Source of the DNA: Insulibacter thermoxylanivorax
GTDB taxonomy: Bacteria > Bacillota > Bacilli > Paenibacillales > DA-C8
Assembly (NCBI RefSeq): GCF_015472005.1
Contig: NZ_BMAQ01000003.1
Span: 1 to 64,000, forward strand
DNA length: 64,000 nucleotides
Direction of reading: 5' to 3'
Shown: positions 27,201 to 35,487 of the stretch, piece after piece
Layout of the letters: each line of letters opens with the position of its first letter
Position numbering within the stretch: the stretch's first letter is position 1
Translations under genes and position numbers: made by a program
The notes under the pieces: generated by a model
Databases searched by the model: none
Seen by the model: only the letters and a program-made list of their open reading frames with translations
What the model was told of the DNA's origin: nothing

Positions 27201-29072
27201 TTAGAAGGGATAGATGAGCGGCATCACCAGTACCATGACGACACCGAGCAAGATTTGCAAGGGAAGGCCGACTTTCAGATAGTCGCTGAATGTATACCTT
27301 CCCGCAGACATCACCAAGGCGTTCGGCGGCGTTGAGAACGGCGAAGCGAAGCAGAAGCTGGAGGCTGCGGCGACTGCGATCATAAACGGATAGGGACTGA
27401 CCCCGATCTGTACCGCTGCCGACAGCGCGATCGGGGCAAACAGGACAGCGGCAGCTGTGTTGCTGATGAACAGCGTGACGATGGACGCTGCTAAGTACAA
27501 TCCAGCGAGCAGTGCCAGCGGACCATACTGCCCCAGACCCTGCACCAATCCCTCCGACAAGAGCGCCGCCGCACCGGTCTTCTCAATCGCGAGGGACATC
27601 GGAATCATCCCGCCGATCAGCACGATGCTCTCCCAGTTCACCGAGTTGTATGCTGCTTCCATGCTGCGGAGGCAGCCGGTTACGATCATCAAGATCGCAG
27701 CGATCAGCACGGCGATGACCGAAGGCAGCAGATCGAAGACCATCATGATCACCATGAGCAGCAGAATGCCGGCAGCGATCGGTGCCTTGTGATCCAGCGT
27801 TACCTTAGCCGCTTCCTGCAAAGGCTGCCCCACAACGACGACATGTTCCTGCTCCTGCGCAAGCTTGTCGAGATTGTCCCAGGTTCCTTGTACAAGCAAA
27901 GCATCGCCGAAGCGGATGCGCTCGTCTTTCAGATTCTGGAGAATATAGCTGCTGCCGCGCCGGATACCGAGGATATTCACATTGAACTTCTCCCGAAAGT
28001 TCGAATGTTTCACCTGTTTATCGATCAGTTTGGAATCAGGCGTCAGCAGCACCTCGGCGATGCCGATCTCATGGAACAACATATCCCGAATCCTGCCCTC
28101 GTCAAGCTTCTCCGTTGCTTGTGTATCCAGCAGCTGCAGCCCGCATTCCGCAGCGAATCGCTCTACCTGCTCGAAGGCTCCGAAGACATAGAGGATATCG
28201 CCGCTTTGGATCCAAGTCGCCGGCCCTGCCACCTCTTGGTTGATCGTCTTGAAGAACGGACTCTTCTGCGTCTTACGCCGAATCTCAACAACGCTGACCT
28301 GATACCGTCCCGTAATGTTCAGGTTAGCCAGCGGTTTCCGCAGAATCGGCGAATCTTCCAGCGCTTGAAGGCGGTATAAATTCTGTGCAATCTGATACTG
28401 CCGTGCCAATTCCTTCAGCGAGCGCCGCTTCGTATTGTGCTTCATCCCGCTGCGCTCCCGACCCTCTTTGACAAGCAGCTTGCTCAGCGGGATCATGAGG
28501 AGGGTTCCCGTAACCAAAGCGATGGTCCCAACGGGGGTCACGGAGAAGAAGCCCAGCTTGCCGTAGCCCGCAGTTTCCAGAGCTTCGGAGACGACAAGGT
28601 TTGCCGGTGTCCCGATCAAGGTCATAAGGCCGGAGATGCTGCTGGCGAAGGCAAGGGGCATGAGCAGCCGAGAGGCATTCATATCGGCGTTCATCGCCAG
28701 GCTGACCACGATCGGCAGCATCACGGCCACGGTGCCGGTATTGCTCACGAAGAAGCCGACCACGGATGTGACCAGGATGATCGTAACGAGCAGCTTCAGC
28801 TCGCTCTTGCCGGAGACCTGCAGGATCTTGCTGCTGACCATCTTGGCCAGCCCCGTCTGGAAGATGCCGCCGCCTACGACGAATAAGCCGATCATCATGA
28901 CAACAACGGAATTCGAAAACCCGGACAACGCCTCGTTCGGCGTAAGGATATCGAAGACGACGAGCAGAACCATTGAGCTGACGGCGATGAGATCCGAACG
29001 GATCTTGCCGATCATGAACAATACAGCTGCTATGGCGAGTATGGTTAGGGTGATGATCATATCTGTTGTCAT
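27201..29072 (-). CDS. SLC13/DASS-family carrier with two TrkA-C (RCK_C) domains
   Basis: A 623-residue membrane protein with two sets of hydrophobic segments flanking a soluble central region (about residues 205-430). The membrane halves have SNTGTVAVMLPIV and SNTAAAVLFAPIA, the paired SNT motifs of divalent anion/Na+ symporters, plus IGTPANLVVSE. The central region carries two RCK_C modules (VSVVEIRRKTQKSP and IGIAEVLLTPDSKLIDKQV). Substrates in the family include sulfate, dicarboxylates and other anions. The RCK_C modules suggest control by a small ligand; similar domains bind c-di-AMP in some proteins, which is only a possibility here. It is a single gene in leftward orientation. Confidence 0.88.
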   Translation of the reverse strand: MTTDMIITLTILAIAAVLFMIGKIRSDLIAVSSMVLLVVFDILTPNEALSGFSNSVVVMMIGLFVVGGGIFQTGLAKMVSSKILQVSGKSELKLLVTIILVTSVVGFFVSNTGTVAVMLPIVVSLAMNADMNASRLLMPLAFASSISGLMTLIGTPANLVVSEALETAGYGKLGFFSVTPVGTIALVTGTLLMIPLSKLLVKEGRERSGMKHNTKRRSLKELARQYQIAQNLYRLQALEDSPILRKPLANLNITGRYQVSVVEIRRKTQKSPFFKTINQEVAGPATWIQSGDILYVFGAFEQVERFAAECGLQLLDTQATEKLDEGRIRDMLFHEIGIAEVLLTPDSKLIDKQVKHSNFREKFNVNILGIRRGSSYILQNLKDERIRFGDALLVQGTWDNLDKLAQEQEHVVVVGQPLQEAAKVTLDHKAPIAAGILLLMVIMMVFDLLPSVIAVLIAAILMIVTGCLRSMEAAYNSVNWESIVLIGGMIPMSLAIEKTGAAALLSEGLVQGLGQYGPLALLAGLYLAASIVTLFISNTAAAVLFAPIALSAAVQIGVSPYPFMIAVAAASSFCFASPFSTPPNALVMSAGRYTFSDYLKVGLPLQILLGVVMVLVMPLIYPF

Positions 29073-29252
29073 GGTTGTTTGCTGCCTCCGCTCGGGATGA
29101 TTCTATGAAAGACGCTATGATGAATGACTTGCTAAGGATATTCGAGTAATCATGTTGAAACGAATGATAAAACGATCAAGTTTCCATTATATTTTTCGGT
29201 CTATTGTAGCACATTTGCAGGCAGAAAATTATGAAGATTTCTGTACAGATCG

Positions 29253-29297
29253 AGTAATAAAAGCCGGCCTCAATCCTGTATAGATCGAGTGCCGGCT
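29253..29297 (-). terminator. Terminator of the sigma/anti-sigma/surface-protein operon
   Basis: A 7-bp GC-rich stem (AGCCGGC, 29262-29268; GCCGGCT, 29291-29297) is followed in leftward transcripts by TTTTATTACT. The sequence also holds a near-perfect 15-nt direct repeat (CTGTA-AGATCGAGT type, 29241-29255 and 29276-29290). The rest of 29073-29394 shows no gene. Confidence 0.72.
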
Positions 29298-29394
29298 GAG
29301 CCTTATGGCAGCCTCACTTTATCATTGGTCCTGTGATTTAGCTTGTGATTTCGTAACATGCTTTCATGCCGTCGTTTCGCGTATGATTCGCGTA

Positions 29395-30204
29395 TTACTT
29401 CTTTGCACCAACAGCGCGGCGGATGAACAGAGCAACCGCTCCAAGTGCTGCAACGCCGCCGGCGATCCAAGCCCAGAGCATCGAGCTGCTTTGTGATTGC
29501 GATGTTGGAGCGATGGCATCGGCAGCTGTGCTCTCAGCCGGTGCAGAGATCGGCGCCATCTCCGGTACTTCTGTTCCCGCTCCTGCATCCCCCGCATCAC
29601 TGCTCGCTGCATCCTCATCGCTGACAGATGCATCCGGCTTAACAGGTGCATAGATCAGTTCCGCATCCACAGCGGTACCAGCATCATCGGTACTGGATAC
29701 AGGAGTATCAGGATCAACAGCAGGCAATGGATCCGTTACGGTGATTGCGACTTCACCTTCACCAGGCTCTGGACCGCCTACGACCATCGTCGAAAACCCG
29801 CCTTCATCCAGCGCCGGCTCAGGCATAAAGGTAATCGCTTGGACGCCTTCGACCACGTTCACTTCATCATCGCCGAACAGAGCATAGAGCTCATTGGCAA
29901 AGCTGTCATCATAAGGGGTGATGCCGATCTCGAGTTTCCCAGCCATCGGCCCTGTATGGGTAACCGTAAAGCCCATGTCATTGAATTTCTCGAGACCGCC
30001 TTGTTCGAAGATATATGCGTCGATCTCACGATGCTTCTCCGCGAGGGCAGGATCCTCGTATCCTTGCCCAACGTAACCAGCGGATACGCCGGCTCCTTGC
30101 TCTGTGAGGATTGGTTCAGCGGCAAATGCCGAACCTGCACTGATCAGCGTTACATAAGCACCTGCTAATACACCTTTTGCGATTTTCCAAGTATATTTTT
30201 TCAT
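29395..30204 (-). CDS. Exported, membrane-anchored surface protein of unknown function
   Basis: A 269-residue protein. Its signal peptide ends at GSAFA (about residue 28). A folded-looking domain follows (about 40-140, with EKHREIDAYIFEQGG, GFTVTHTGPMAGKLEIGI and DDEVNVVEG). Next is a low-complexity Ala/Asp/Ser/Pro-rich stalk, and last a hydrophobic segment (WIAGGVAALGAVALFI) with a short basic tail. The tail resembles a cell-wall sorting end but has no LPXTG. It is downstream of an anti-sigma and an ECF sigma gene, and is probably their target or sensor. The family was not recognised. Confidence 0.72.
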   Translation of the reverse strand: MKKYTWKIAKGVLAGAYVTLISAGSAFAAEPILTEQGAGVSAGYVGQGYEDPALAEKHREIDAYIFEQGGLEKFNDMGFTVTHTGPMAGKLEIGITPYDDSFANELYALFGDDEVNVVEGVQAITFMPEPALDEGGFSTMVVGGPEPGEGEVAITVTDPLPAVDPDTPVSSTDDAGTAVDAELIYAPVKPDASVSDEDAASSDAGDAGAGTEVPEMAPISAPAESTAADAIAPTSQSQSSSMLWAWIAGGVAALGAVALFIRRAVGAKK

Positions 30205-30323
30205 ATTTATTTCCCTCCATTTATGATCTTCATGGTTTATATCTAAATTTTCATATCTAAATTTTCTTCATCGTTTTATCTAAACGCTCACTCTGTGCTA
30301 TCCAAACAACACGATCCAACCAT

Positions 30324-31163
30324 CTATTGATCAACCGCGGTGTTCATCACCGATGCTGCGATCTGAATAAGCAATTCGGAATCGAGATCCCCCGATATAC
30401 TCAGCTCCGCTTCTTCCGTTAACCATCGGATCTCTGCTGCGCCGTCGTTCATCGAGAGATAGCCCTGCGTGCCATTCCATGCAACTGGCTCACCGGCCAG
30501 ATCAGTATGAAGCTGGGGACCGTTGATCTTCTTCTGAGTGAAGACGAAGCTGTGATCCGCGGATGCATAGGTAATGTTGATCTGCAAGGCATCCTCCGCA
30601 TACAGGCCCGTGATTGCCGTTATCTCATAATGATCAGGAATAAAGGTTGGCAGTTGCAGATCTGCACCGTACACCTGACGTGCTTCTGCAAGATCCGCGA
30701 TCTCCCACGCACCTGATTCCATCGTCGTCGTTTCAGCGCTGTCCTTCGGGGTTTCCAAGGTGTGGAATGTCTCCATCTGCTCATTTTCCGCGTCGCCGCT
30801 GATGGGTTGATTGATCTCGATCGTATAGTGCTCGATCTTCATCAGATCCCCTGGGTCCCGCTCCGCGAACAAACCGCTTAAGGAGAATGCTGCAATAGCA
30901 GTAACGGAAGCCGCGGACACAGCAGCGATAAGGCGATGCGCTTTGCGTAAGCGCAGGGAACGTGTTCGAGTTCGGGATCGAATCTGGCTTTCATCCAGCT
31001 CTATGACTGTTGGGGCACTAACTGTTGAAACATCCGTCCTGCCTTCCTCGGCTCGAATCCTCTCTCTTACTTGAGCCTTCAATCGTTCATCGAATACGAG
31101 ATCGGCGAACAAGACCTCATCGGCTTCTTCCCGGAACTTCCTGCCCAAGTCACGCTCATTCAT
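30324..31163 (-). CDS. Probable membrane anti-sigma factor (DUF4367-like C-terminus)
   Basis: A 279-residue protein with a hydrophilic N-terminal half rich in Arg/Glu. One membrane segment follows (about 80-100: HRLIAAVSAASVTAIAAFSL). The extracytoplasmic domain ends in a DUF4367-like region (QLPTFIPDHYEITAITGLY). Its ATG overlaps the stop of the ECF sigma gene (ATGA, 31163-31160), so the two are translationally coupled. That, and the topology, make an anti-sigma role very likely. No zinc-binding HxxxCxxC motif is seen in the N-terminus, so it is not a ZAS-type anti-sigma factor. GAGGAGGG precedes the start by 9 nt. Confidence 0.75.
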   Translation of the reverse strand: MNERDLGRKFREEADEVLFADLVFDERLKAQVRERIRAEEGRTDVSTVSAPTVIELDESQIRSRTRTRSLRLRKAHRLIAAVSAASVTAIAAFSLSGLFAERDPGDLMKIEHYTIEINQPISGDAENEQMETFHTLETPKDSAETTTMESGAWEIADLAEARQVYGADLQLPTFIPDHYEITAITGLYAEDALQINITYASADHSFVFTQKKINGPQLHTDLAGEPVAWNGTQGYLSMNDGAAEIRWLTEEAELSISGDLDSELLIQIAASVMNTAVDQ

Positions 31164-31705
31164 CGGTGCCATCCCTCCTCTTGTAGGTATTGACCCAGCA
31201 GTTCGCGGGCTCTATGAAGCCTTGTGCGAACTGTACCCTCAGGAGAGTGAGTCAATTGTGATATCTCTTTGGTTGATAACTCCAAGTAATAATAGAGGTA
31301 TAGAACCTCGTGATATTGCGCTGGGAGTTTCATCATATGGCGAAGAATCGTCGTCCGATTCAGACGCTGCATCGTCTCTTCTTCGGCGCTGGCATAGTTC
31401 GAAGACTTGAGCAGCACGGGATCATATGGCTCTTCGAGACGCGATTTGAGTCCCAGCCGATCTCTGCAGAGACGGATGGTGATCGTCATCAGCCATGTTT
31501 TGACACTGCTCTCACCACGGAAGTTCGGCCATCCGCGGTAGGCGCGCAGGAAGGCCTCCTGAGCAACATCTTCCGCCAGATGCCGATCTCCCAGATAGAA
31601 GTACGCAGTCCTTAGCAGGTCATTGCCGTACTCCTTCATCATCAGCTCGAGTGCAGAGGACGGTTCTTCGGGATAGCTTGTTATCTTGCGGCCGGCCAGC
31701 CCCAC
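31160..31705 (-). CDS. ECF-subfamily RNA polymerase sigma factor
   Basis: A 181-residue sigma-70 family factor with region 2 (LLRTAYFYLGDRHLAEDVAQEAFLRAYRGWPNFRGES area) and region 4 (LPAQYHEVLYLYYYLELSTKEISQL with HSPEGTVRTRLHRAR). It begins with GTG after GGAGGTGG. It is first in an operon with its probable anti-sigma factor and an exported protein, a layout typical of cell-envelope stress circuits. The signal is unknown. Upstream DNA has GTCTAATAG, resembling ECF -10 elements, but no properly spaced -35 was found. Confidence 0.9.
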   Translation of the reverse strand: MGLAGRKITSYPEEPSSALELMMKEYGNDLLRTAYFYLGDRHLAEDVAQEAFLRAYRGWPNFRGESSVKTWLMTITIRLCRDRLGLKSRLEEPYDPVLLKSSNYASAEEETMQRLNRTTILRHMMKLPAQYHEVLYLYYYLELSTKEISQLTHSPEGTVRTRLHRARELLGQYLQEEGWHR

Positions 31706-31916
31706 TGTTGACCACCTCCAACCTATTAGACGGAGGAGGGTTGCATTTCGCTACATGATTTTCAAGAAAAGTACTGGGAAATGGAGGGAATGGGTTTGTG
31801 CAGAGGAAAAAAGGAGATCCCGCAGGACCTCCCAAGTGTACTGAAAAGTATATTCGATTAACGTTCGTTAAGCAGATCTAGAGGGAAATGTTGAGCAGAT
31901 CGTGACAACCGTAACA

Positions 31917-32918
31917 TCATTCATCATCGGAATACATGCATTCGAAGCGCCATGCGTCCCGGCACATCTCTTCTAAACCGCGCTTGGCCGTCCAGTTCAG
32001 CTCCCGCATCGCCTTCGTGACATCCGCATAGCTCTCCGCTACATCCCCGGGACGACGCGCAGTGATCTCATAGGGGATCTCGACCCCGTTCACTTCTTCA
32101 AAGGTCCTGACCAGCTGAAGGACCGAGGTGCCTTGACCTGTACCGAGGTTATATACATGGGCGCCCTCGACGAGATGTTCCAATGCTGCCATATGCCCCT
32201 CAGCCAAGTCAACAACATGAATATAATCCCTGACGCCGGTTCCATCGATCGTTGGATAATCATCACCGAACACACGCAGCTTGTCCAGCTTGCCCTTGGC
32301 TACCTGTGTGATGTACGGCATCAGATTGTTCGGAATCCCGTTCGGCGCTTCTCCGATCAACCCGCTCTCATGCGCTCCTATAGGGTTAAAGTATCGCAAC
32401 AGAGATACTGCAAACTGCGGATGTGCCTTCGCCGCATCGGTCAGGATGCGTTCGCACATCGCCTTGGTCTCGCCGTATGGATTCGTAGTGGGACGCATCG
32501 GCATCGTCTCAACCAAAGGGACTTCGTTGTCCCCATATACCGTTGCCGACGAGCTGAAGACAAACTTGCCCACTCCAAGGCGGATGCAAGCTTTCGCCAG
32601 CACGATAGTGCTGAGCACGTTATTCTGATAATACTCAAGAGGTTTATGTACGGACTCTCCCACCGCCTTCAGCCCGGCGAAGTGAATCACGCCATCGATT
32701 CGATGCTCTGTGAAGACCTGTTCCACCGCTTCTTCATCCGTCACATCAATCTCATAGAAAGCAAAGTCCCGCTTCGTAATCTCACGAATTCGATCTAACA
32801 CCTGCCTGCGGCTGTTTACAAAGTTATCGGCGACGATGACGTCATATCCGTTCTCCAATAACGTCACACAAGTGTGTGATCCTATGTATCCCGCTCCGCC
32901 TGTGATGAGGATCTTCAT
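31917..32918 (-). CDS. galE: UDP-glucose 4-epimerase
   Basis: GalE interconverts UDP-glucose and UDP-galactose for galactose use and surface glycans. The 333-residue protein has the NAD-binding GGAGYIGSH, SSATVYGD (catalytic Ser), YGETK (Tyr-x-x-x-Lys) and the ARRPGDVAESYAD end motif. ATG 32918 follows AAGGAG by 7 nt, whereas the frame's upstream ATG lacks a site. It stands alone between the sigma gene and hairpin repeat locus D. Confidence 0.95.
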   Translation of the reverse strand: MKILITGGAGYIGSHTCVTLLENGYDVIVADNFVNSRRQVLDRIREITKRDFAFYEIDVTDEEAVEQVFTEHRIDGVIHFAGLKAVGESVHKPLEYYQNNVLSTIVLAKACIRLGVGKFVFSSSATVYGDNEVPLVETMPMRPTTNPYGETKAMCERILTDAAKAHPQFAVSLLRYFNPIGAHESGLIGEAPNGIPNNLMPYITQVAKGKLDKLRVFGDDYPTIDGTGVRDYIHVVDLAEGHMAALEHLVEGAHVYNLGTGQGTSVLQLVRTFEEVNGVEIPYEITARRPGDVAESYADVTKAMRELNWTAKRGLEEMCRDAWRFECMYSDDE

Positions 32919-33052
32919 ATTCCCGCTCCTTATCATCCATGATTTCGAATGGGTTCAATCATGTTAGTATGTGTTGAAGCTGTCTCGTATATGAAGATTA
33001 TACCTAATATCACAGGGGAGAGGGTGATGATTCATTATGGATATTTGCATTC

Positions 33053-33127
33053 CGAGATGATAGTTTTTGTCGACTCACATTCTAATTCAGCATCTTCAGG
33101 CTTAAATCGATAAATCCTATCGATTCA
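33053..33127 (+). repeat. Hairpin repeat locus D (two copies)
   Basis: Copies lie at 33053-33077 and 33103-33127, 50 nt apart. The second has a perfect 8-bp stem (AATCGATA and TATCGATT), so both arms differ from other copies yet still pair. The locus lies in the 313-nt gap between galE and the glucosaminidase gene; the rest of the gap shows nothing else. Confidence 0.72.
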
Positions 33128-33231
33128 CACCTCCATCCAAACACAAAAAAAACTGCCGACATCACGATACGATCAGCACTTTAACCAGCCGCATCCTCTC
33201 TCGCTATCTACATTAGACCAAGGCTCAGCGG

Positions 33232-33951
33232 CTACTTCTGATCAAATACACCAGCCCGATGCATCACCGTTACCAATCGATAGAAGTCAAGGCTGCCGCC
33301 GTCCGGTGTGTCGATATATCCGGCTCGTACCGCCGCATCCACTGCTTCCTTCGCCCAATCCGGCACTTCTATCTGGTGCATACGCTCCAACTGCTGCAAC
33401 CGCCGCTGCAGTTCAGCGTTCAGCTTCACCTGTTCGGCCGTTTGCCGCTCCAACTCCGCGATTCTCTCCATGGCCTGTTCAGCCTCCTTGTCGTAGATTT
33501 CAAGATTGTACGTACGCATAATCGATCTGAGCTTATTTGCGTACTGAGGATCCGTCGCATATCCCGATGCTTGCAGCATCGCTGCCTGTTCATCCGGCGA
33601 CCTGGCATCGATCACCCGCTGATAACGGCTTGGATTATTTATAAATAACAGCGCCTGATCCTTCAGGCAGTCTTCAATCGAATCATAAACCCGCCAATCC
33701 GCTGGTACATGATCATACCTTACGCCGTCTATGACTTCCCACGTCTCCCGCGAAACTATGCGGCCATCCCAATACGGAGTGCGCCGACCGCTGCCTGCCT
33801 TATAGCCAACGATGTTGTTCCAAGGATGGATCTTCCCGCCCGTTTCTAACATCGTCTGGGCTATGCTCACACTCGGAAACAACACACCGCCGTCAACCCG
33901 GACTTTAACTGCTACAGGAGCAACTGCGGCTATAAACTCTTCCCGTGTCAC
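33232..33951 (-). CDS. Glucosaminidase (GH73-like) peptidoglycan hydrolase without signal peptide
   Basis: A 239-residue protein. Residues about 2-150 form a GH73-type N-acetylglucosaminidase domain (VFPSVSIAQTMLETG-like segment, WNNIVGYKAGSG, YDSIEDCLKDQALLF, ANKLRSIMRTYNLE). A coiled-coil follows (about 155-190, Glu/Gln/Leu rich). Last is a short C-terminal helix-turn segment (DWAKEAVDAAVRAGYIDTPDGG) often seen in phage-type endolysins. There is no signal peptide, so it may be a domesticated phage lysin or act in spore germination. The GTG start at 33951 follows AAGGGAG by 8 nt; a TTG nine codons upstream is less likely. Confidence 0.8.
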   Translation of the reverse strand: MTREEFIAAVAPVAVKVRVDGGVLFPSVSIAQTMLETGGKIHPWNNIVGYKAGSGRRTPYWDGRIVSRETWEVIDGVRYDHVPADWRVYDSIEDCLKDQALLFINNPSRYQRVIDARSPDEQAAMLQASGYATDPQYANKLRSIMRTYNLEIYDKEAEQAMERIAELERQTAEQVKLNAELQRRLQQLERMHQIEVPDWAKEAVDAAVRAGYIDTPDGGSLDFYRLVTVMHRAGVFDQK

Positions 33952-34164
33952 TTCATCCACTCCCTTCTTATGCGGCAATAAACCTTCTTACAAAGGGATG
34001 TTCTGTTGATTCACTTAAGTTTACTGGTCAAGCGGTTGTGATTCATTTCAATGACACTATCGACCTTCACGTCTCGAATCACTGCTTAATATCAAAGTAT
34101 TCATGAACCAATACCGATGCGCTGGACATCCATGGAAACTTCATATCATGGAACCTGCATATTT

Positions 34165-34198
34165 AATAAAAAAACCGCTGCCCAATATGGACAACGGT
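34165..34198 (-). terminator. Terminator downstream of rfbB
   Basis: A 10-bp stem with G-U pairs (34174-34183 with 34189-34198) is followed in leftward transcripts by seven T. The remaining parts of 33952-34334 hold no recognisable gene. Confidence 0.8.
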
Positions 34199-34334
34199 AC
34201 TAATACAATTTTACTCAATCTCAAACAAAGCAAAATAAAGGATTCCTTCTAAAAATATAGAATTAGACATTCATTGGAGTAGTTCCCATGATCGACCTAA
34301 TCGATCATAGGGGTTTGGCTATACTCAAGACCCA

Positions 34335-35318
34335 TCACGATCTCGCCGCATCGCCGATCAGCTTGCTCCACCACTCGCGATTCGCTTGATACCAAGCGAC
34401 AGTCTCCACCAGACCGGTCTCGAAAGTGTGTTTCGGCTTCCAGCCGAGTTCCTGCTGGATCTTCGTCGAATCAATCGCATAGCGGTAATCGTGGCCCAGC
34501 CGGTCCTCTACGAATTCGATCAAGGACTCCGGTTTGCCGAGCAGCGCGAGGATTCGCTTCACGATATCAATGTTACGGTGCTCATTGTGTCCGCCGATAT
34601 TGTAAACCTCGCCGATCCTCCCGTGCCGCAGCACGAGATCCACAGCTGCACAGTGGTCTTTCACATGCAGCCAGTCCCGTATATTGCGCCCGTCGCCGTA
34701 TACGGGCAGCGGCTGATCATGGAGAGCACGGATGATCATCAGCGGGATTAATTTCTCCGGATATTGATAAGGACCGTAGTTATTGGAACAGCGAGTGATC
34801 ATCACCGGCAGGCCGTAGGTTTCATAGTATGCCCGGACCAGGAGATCCCCGGACGCCTTGCTTGCGGAATAGGGACTGTTCGGTTTCAGGGGCGTCTCCT
34901 CTGTGAAGTATCCTTGATCCCCTAGAGTACCGTATACCTCATCCGTGGAGATCTGCACGAAACGCTGAACGCCGCGGCGGCGCGCCGTCTCGAGCAGCAC
35001 CTGCGTGCCGACGACATTCGTCTCCACGAAGGCGCGGGAATCCTGGATACTTCGATCCACATGGGATTCCGCTGCGAAGTTCACAACCGCTTCGATCTGA
35101 TATTCCTGCCAGATTCGATCCACCAGTTCCGCATCACAGATATTCCCCTTTATAAAGGTATATCGAGGATGTCCCTCGACTTCTCGCAGATTATCCAGAT
35201 TGCCGGCATAAGTGAGCAGGTCGTAATTGATGATATGGATATCCTCATGTTCCCGCAGCATATAATGCACGAAATTGCTTCCGATAAATCCTGCTCCGCC
35301 GGTCACCAATAGTCTCAT
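34335..35318 (-). CDS. rfbB: dTDP-glucose 4,6-dehydratase
   Basis: RfbB converts dTDP-glucose to dTDP-4-keto-6-deoxyglucose, the branch point for dTDP-rhamnose and other deoxysugars. The 327-residue protein has GGAGFIGSNF, AAESHVDRSI, STDEVYG (Thr-Asp-Glu catalytic triad), YSASK and RCSNNYGPYQ. ATG 35318 follows GGGAGGAG by 7 nt. It is not accompanied by rfbA, rfbC or rfbD here, so the rest of the pathway is elsewhere. Confidence 0.95.
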   Translation of the reverse strand: MRLLVTGGAGFIGSNFVHYMLREHEDIHIINYDLLTYAGNLDNLREVEGHPRYTFIKGNICDAELVDRIWQEYQIEAVVNFAAESHVDRSIQDSRAFVETNVVGTQVLLETARRRGVQRFVQISTDEVYGTLGDQGYFTEETPLKPNSPYSASKASGDLLVRAYYETYGLPVMITRCSNNYGPYQYPEKLIPLMIIRALHDQPLPVYGDGRNIRDWLHVKDHCAAVDLVLRHGRIGEVYNIGGHNEHRNIDIVKRILALLGKPESLIEFVEDRLGHDYRYAIDSTKIQQELGWKPKHTFETGLVETVAWYQANREWWSKLIGDAARS

Positions 35319-35427
35319 GATAAGACTCCTCCCAGGATAACATTCACTTCCCTTATTGTATGACAAGTCTGCAAGAAAAGGTACCTCCTAACGACCCCTA
35401 ACCACAGAACACGTCTGCAAACGCTGA

Positions 35428-35451
35428 AGCCCGCCTCTTCCGAGACGGGCT
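35428..35451 (-). terminator. Hairpin downstream of the DUF3817-MFS gene
   Basis: A 10-bp stem with one mismatch (35428-35437 with 35442-35451) lies about 37 nt after the stop of the leftward transporter gene. The T-tract is weak, so its strength as a terminator is uncertain. Confidence 0.5.
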
Positions 35452-35487
35452 CCCAAACACATCTATCCTTACAACATTTATACATGT

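Noticed and set aside
31710-31740. Autoregulated ECF promoter before the sigma gene
   Set aside because: GCAACC and CGTCTAATAG are both present on the minus strand, but only about 7 nt apart instead of about 16.
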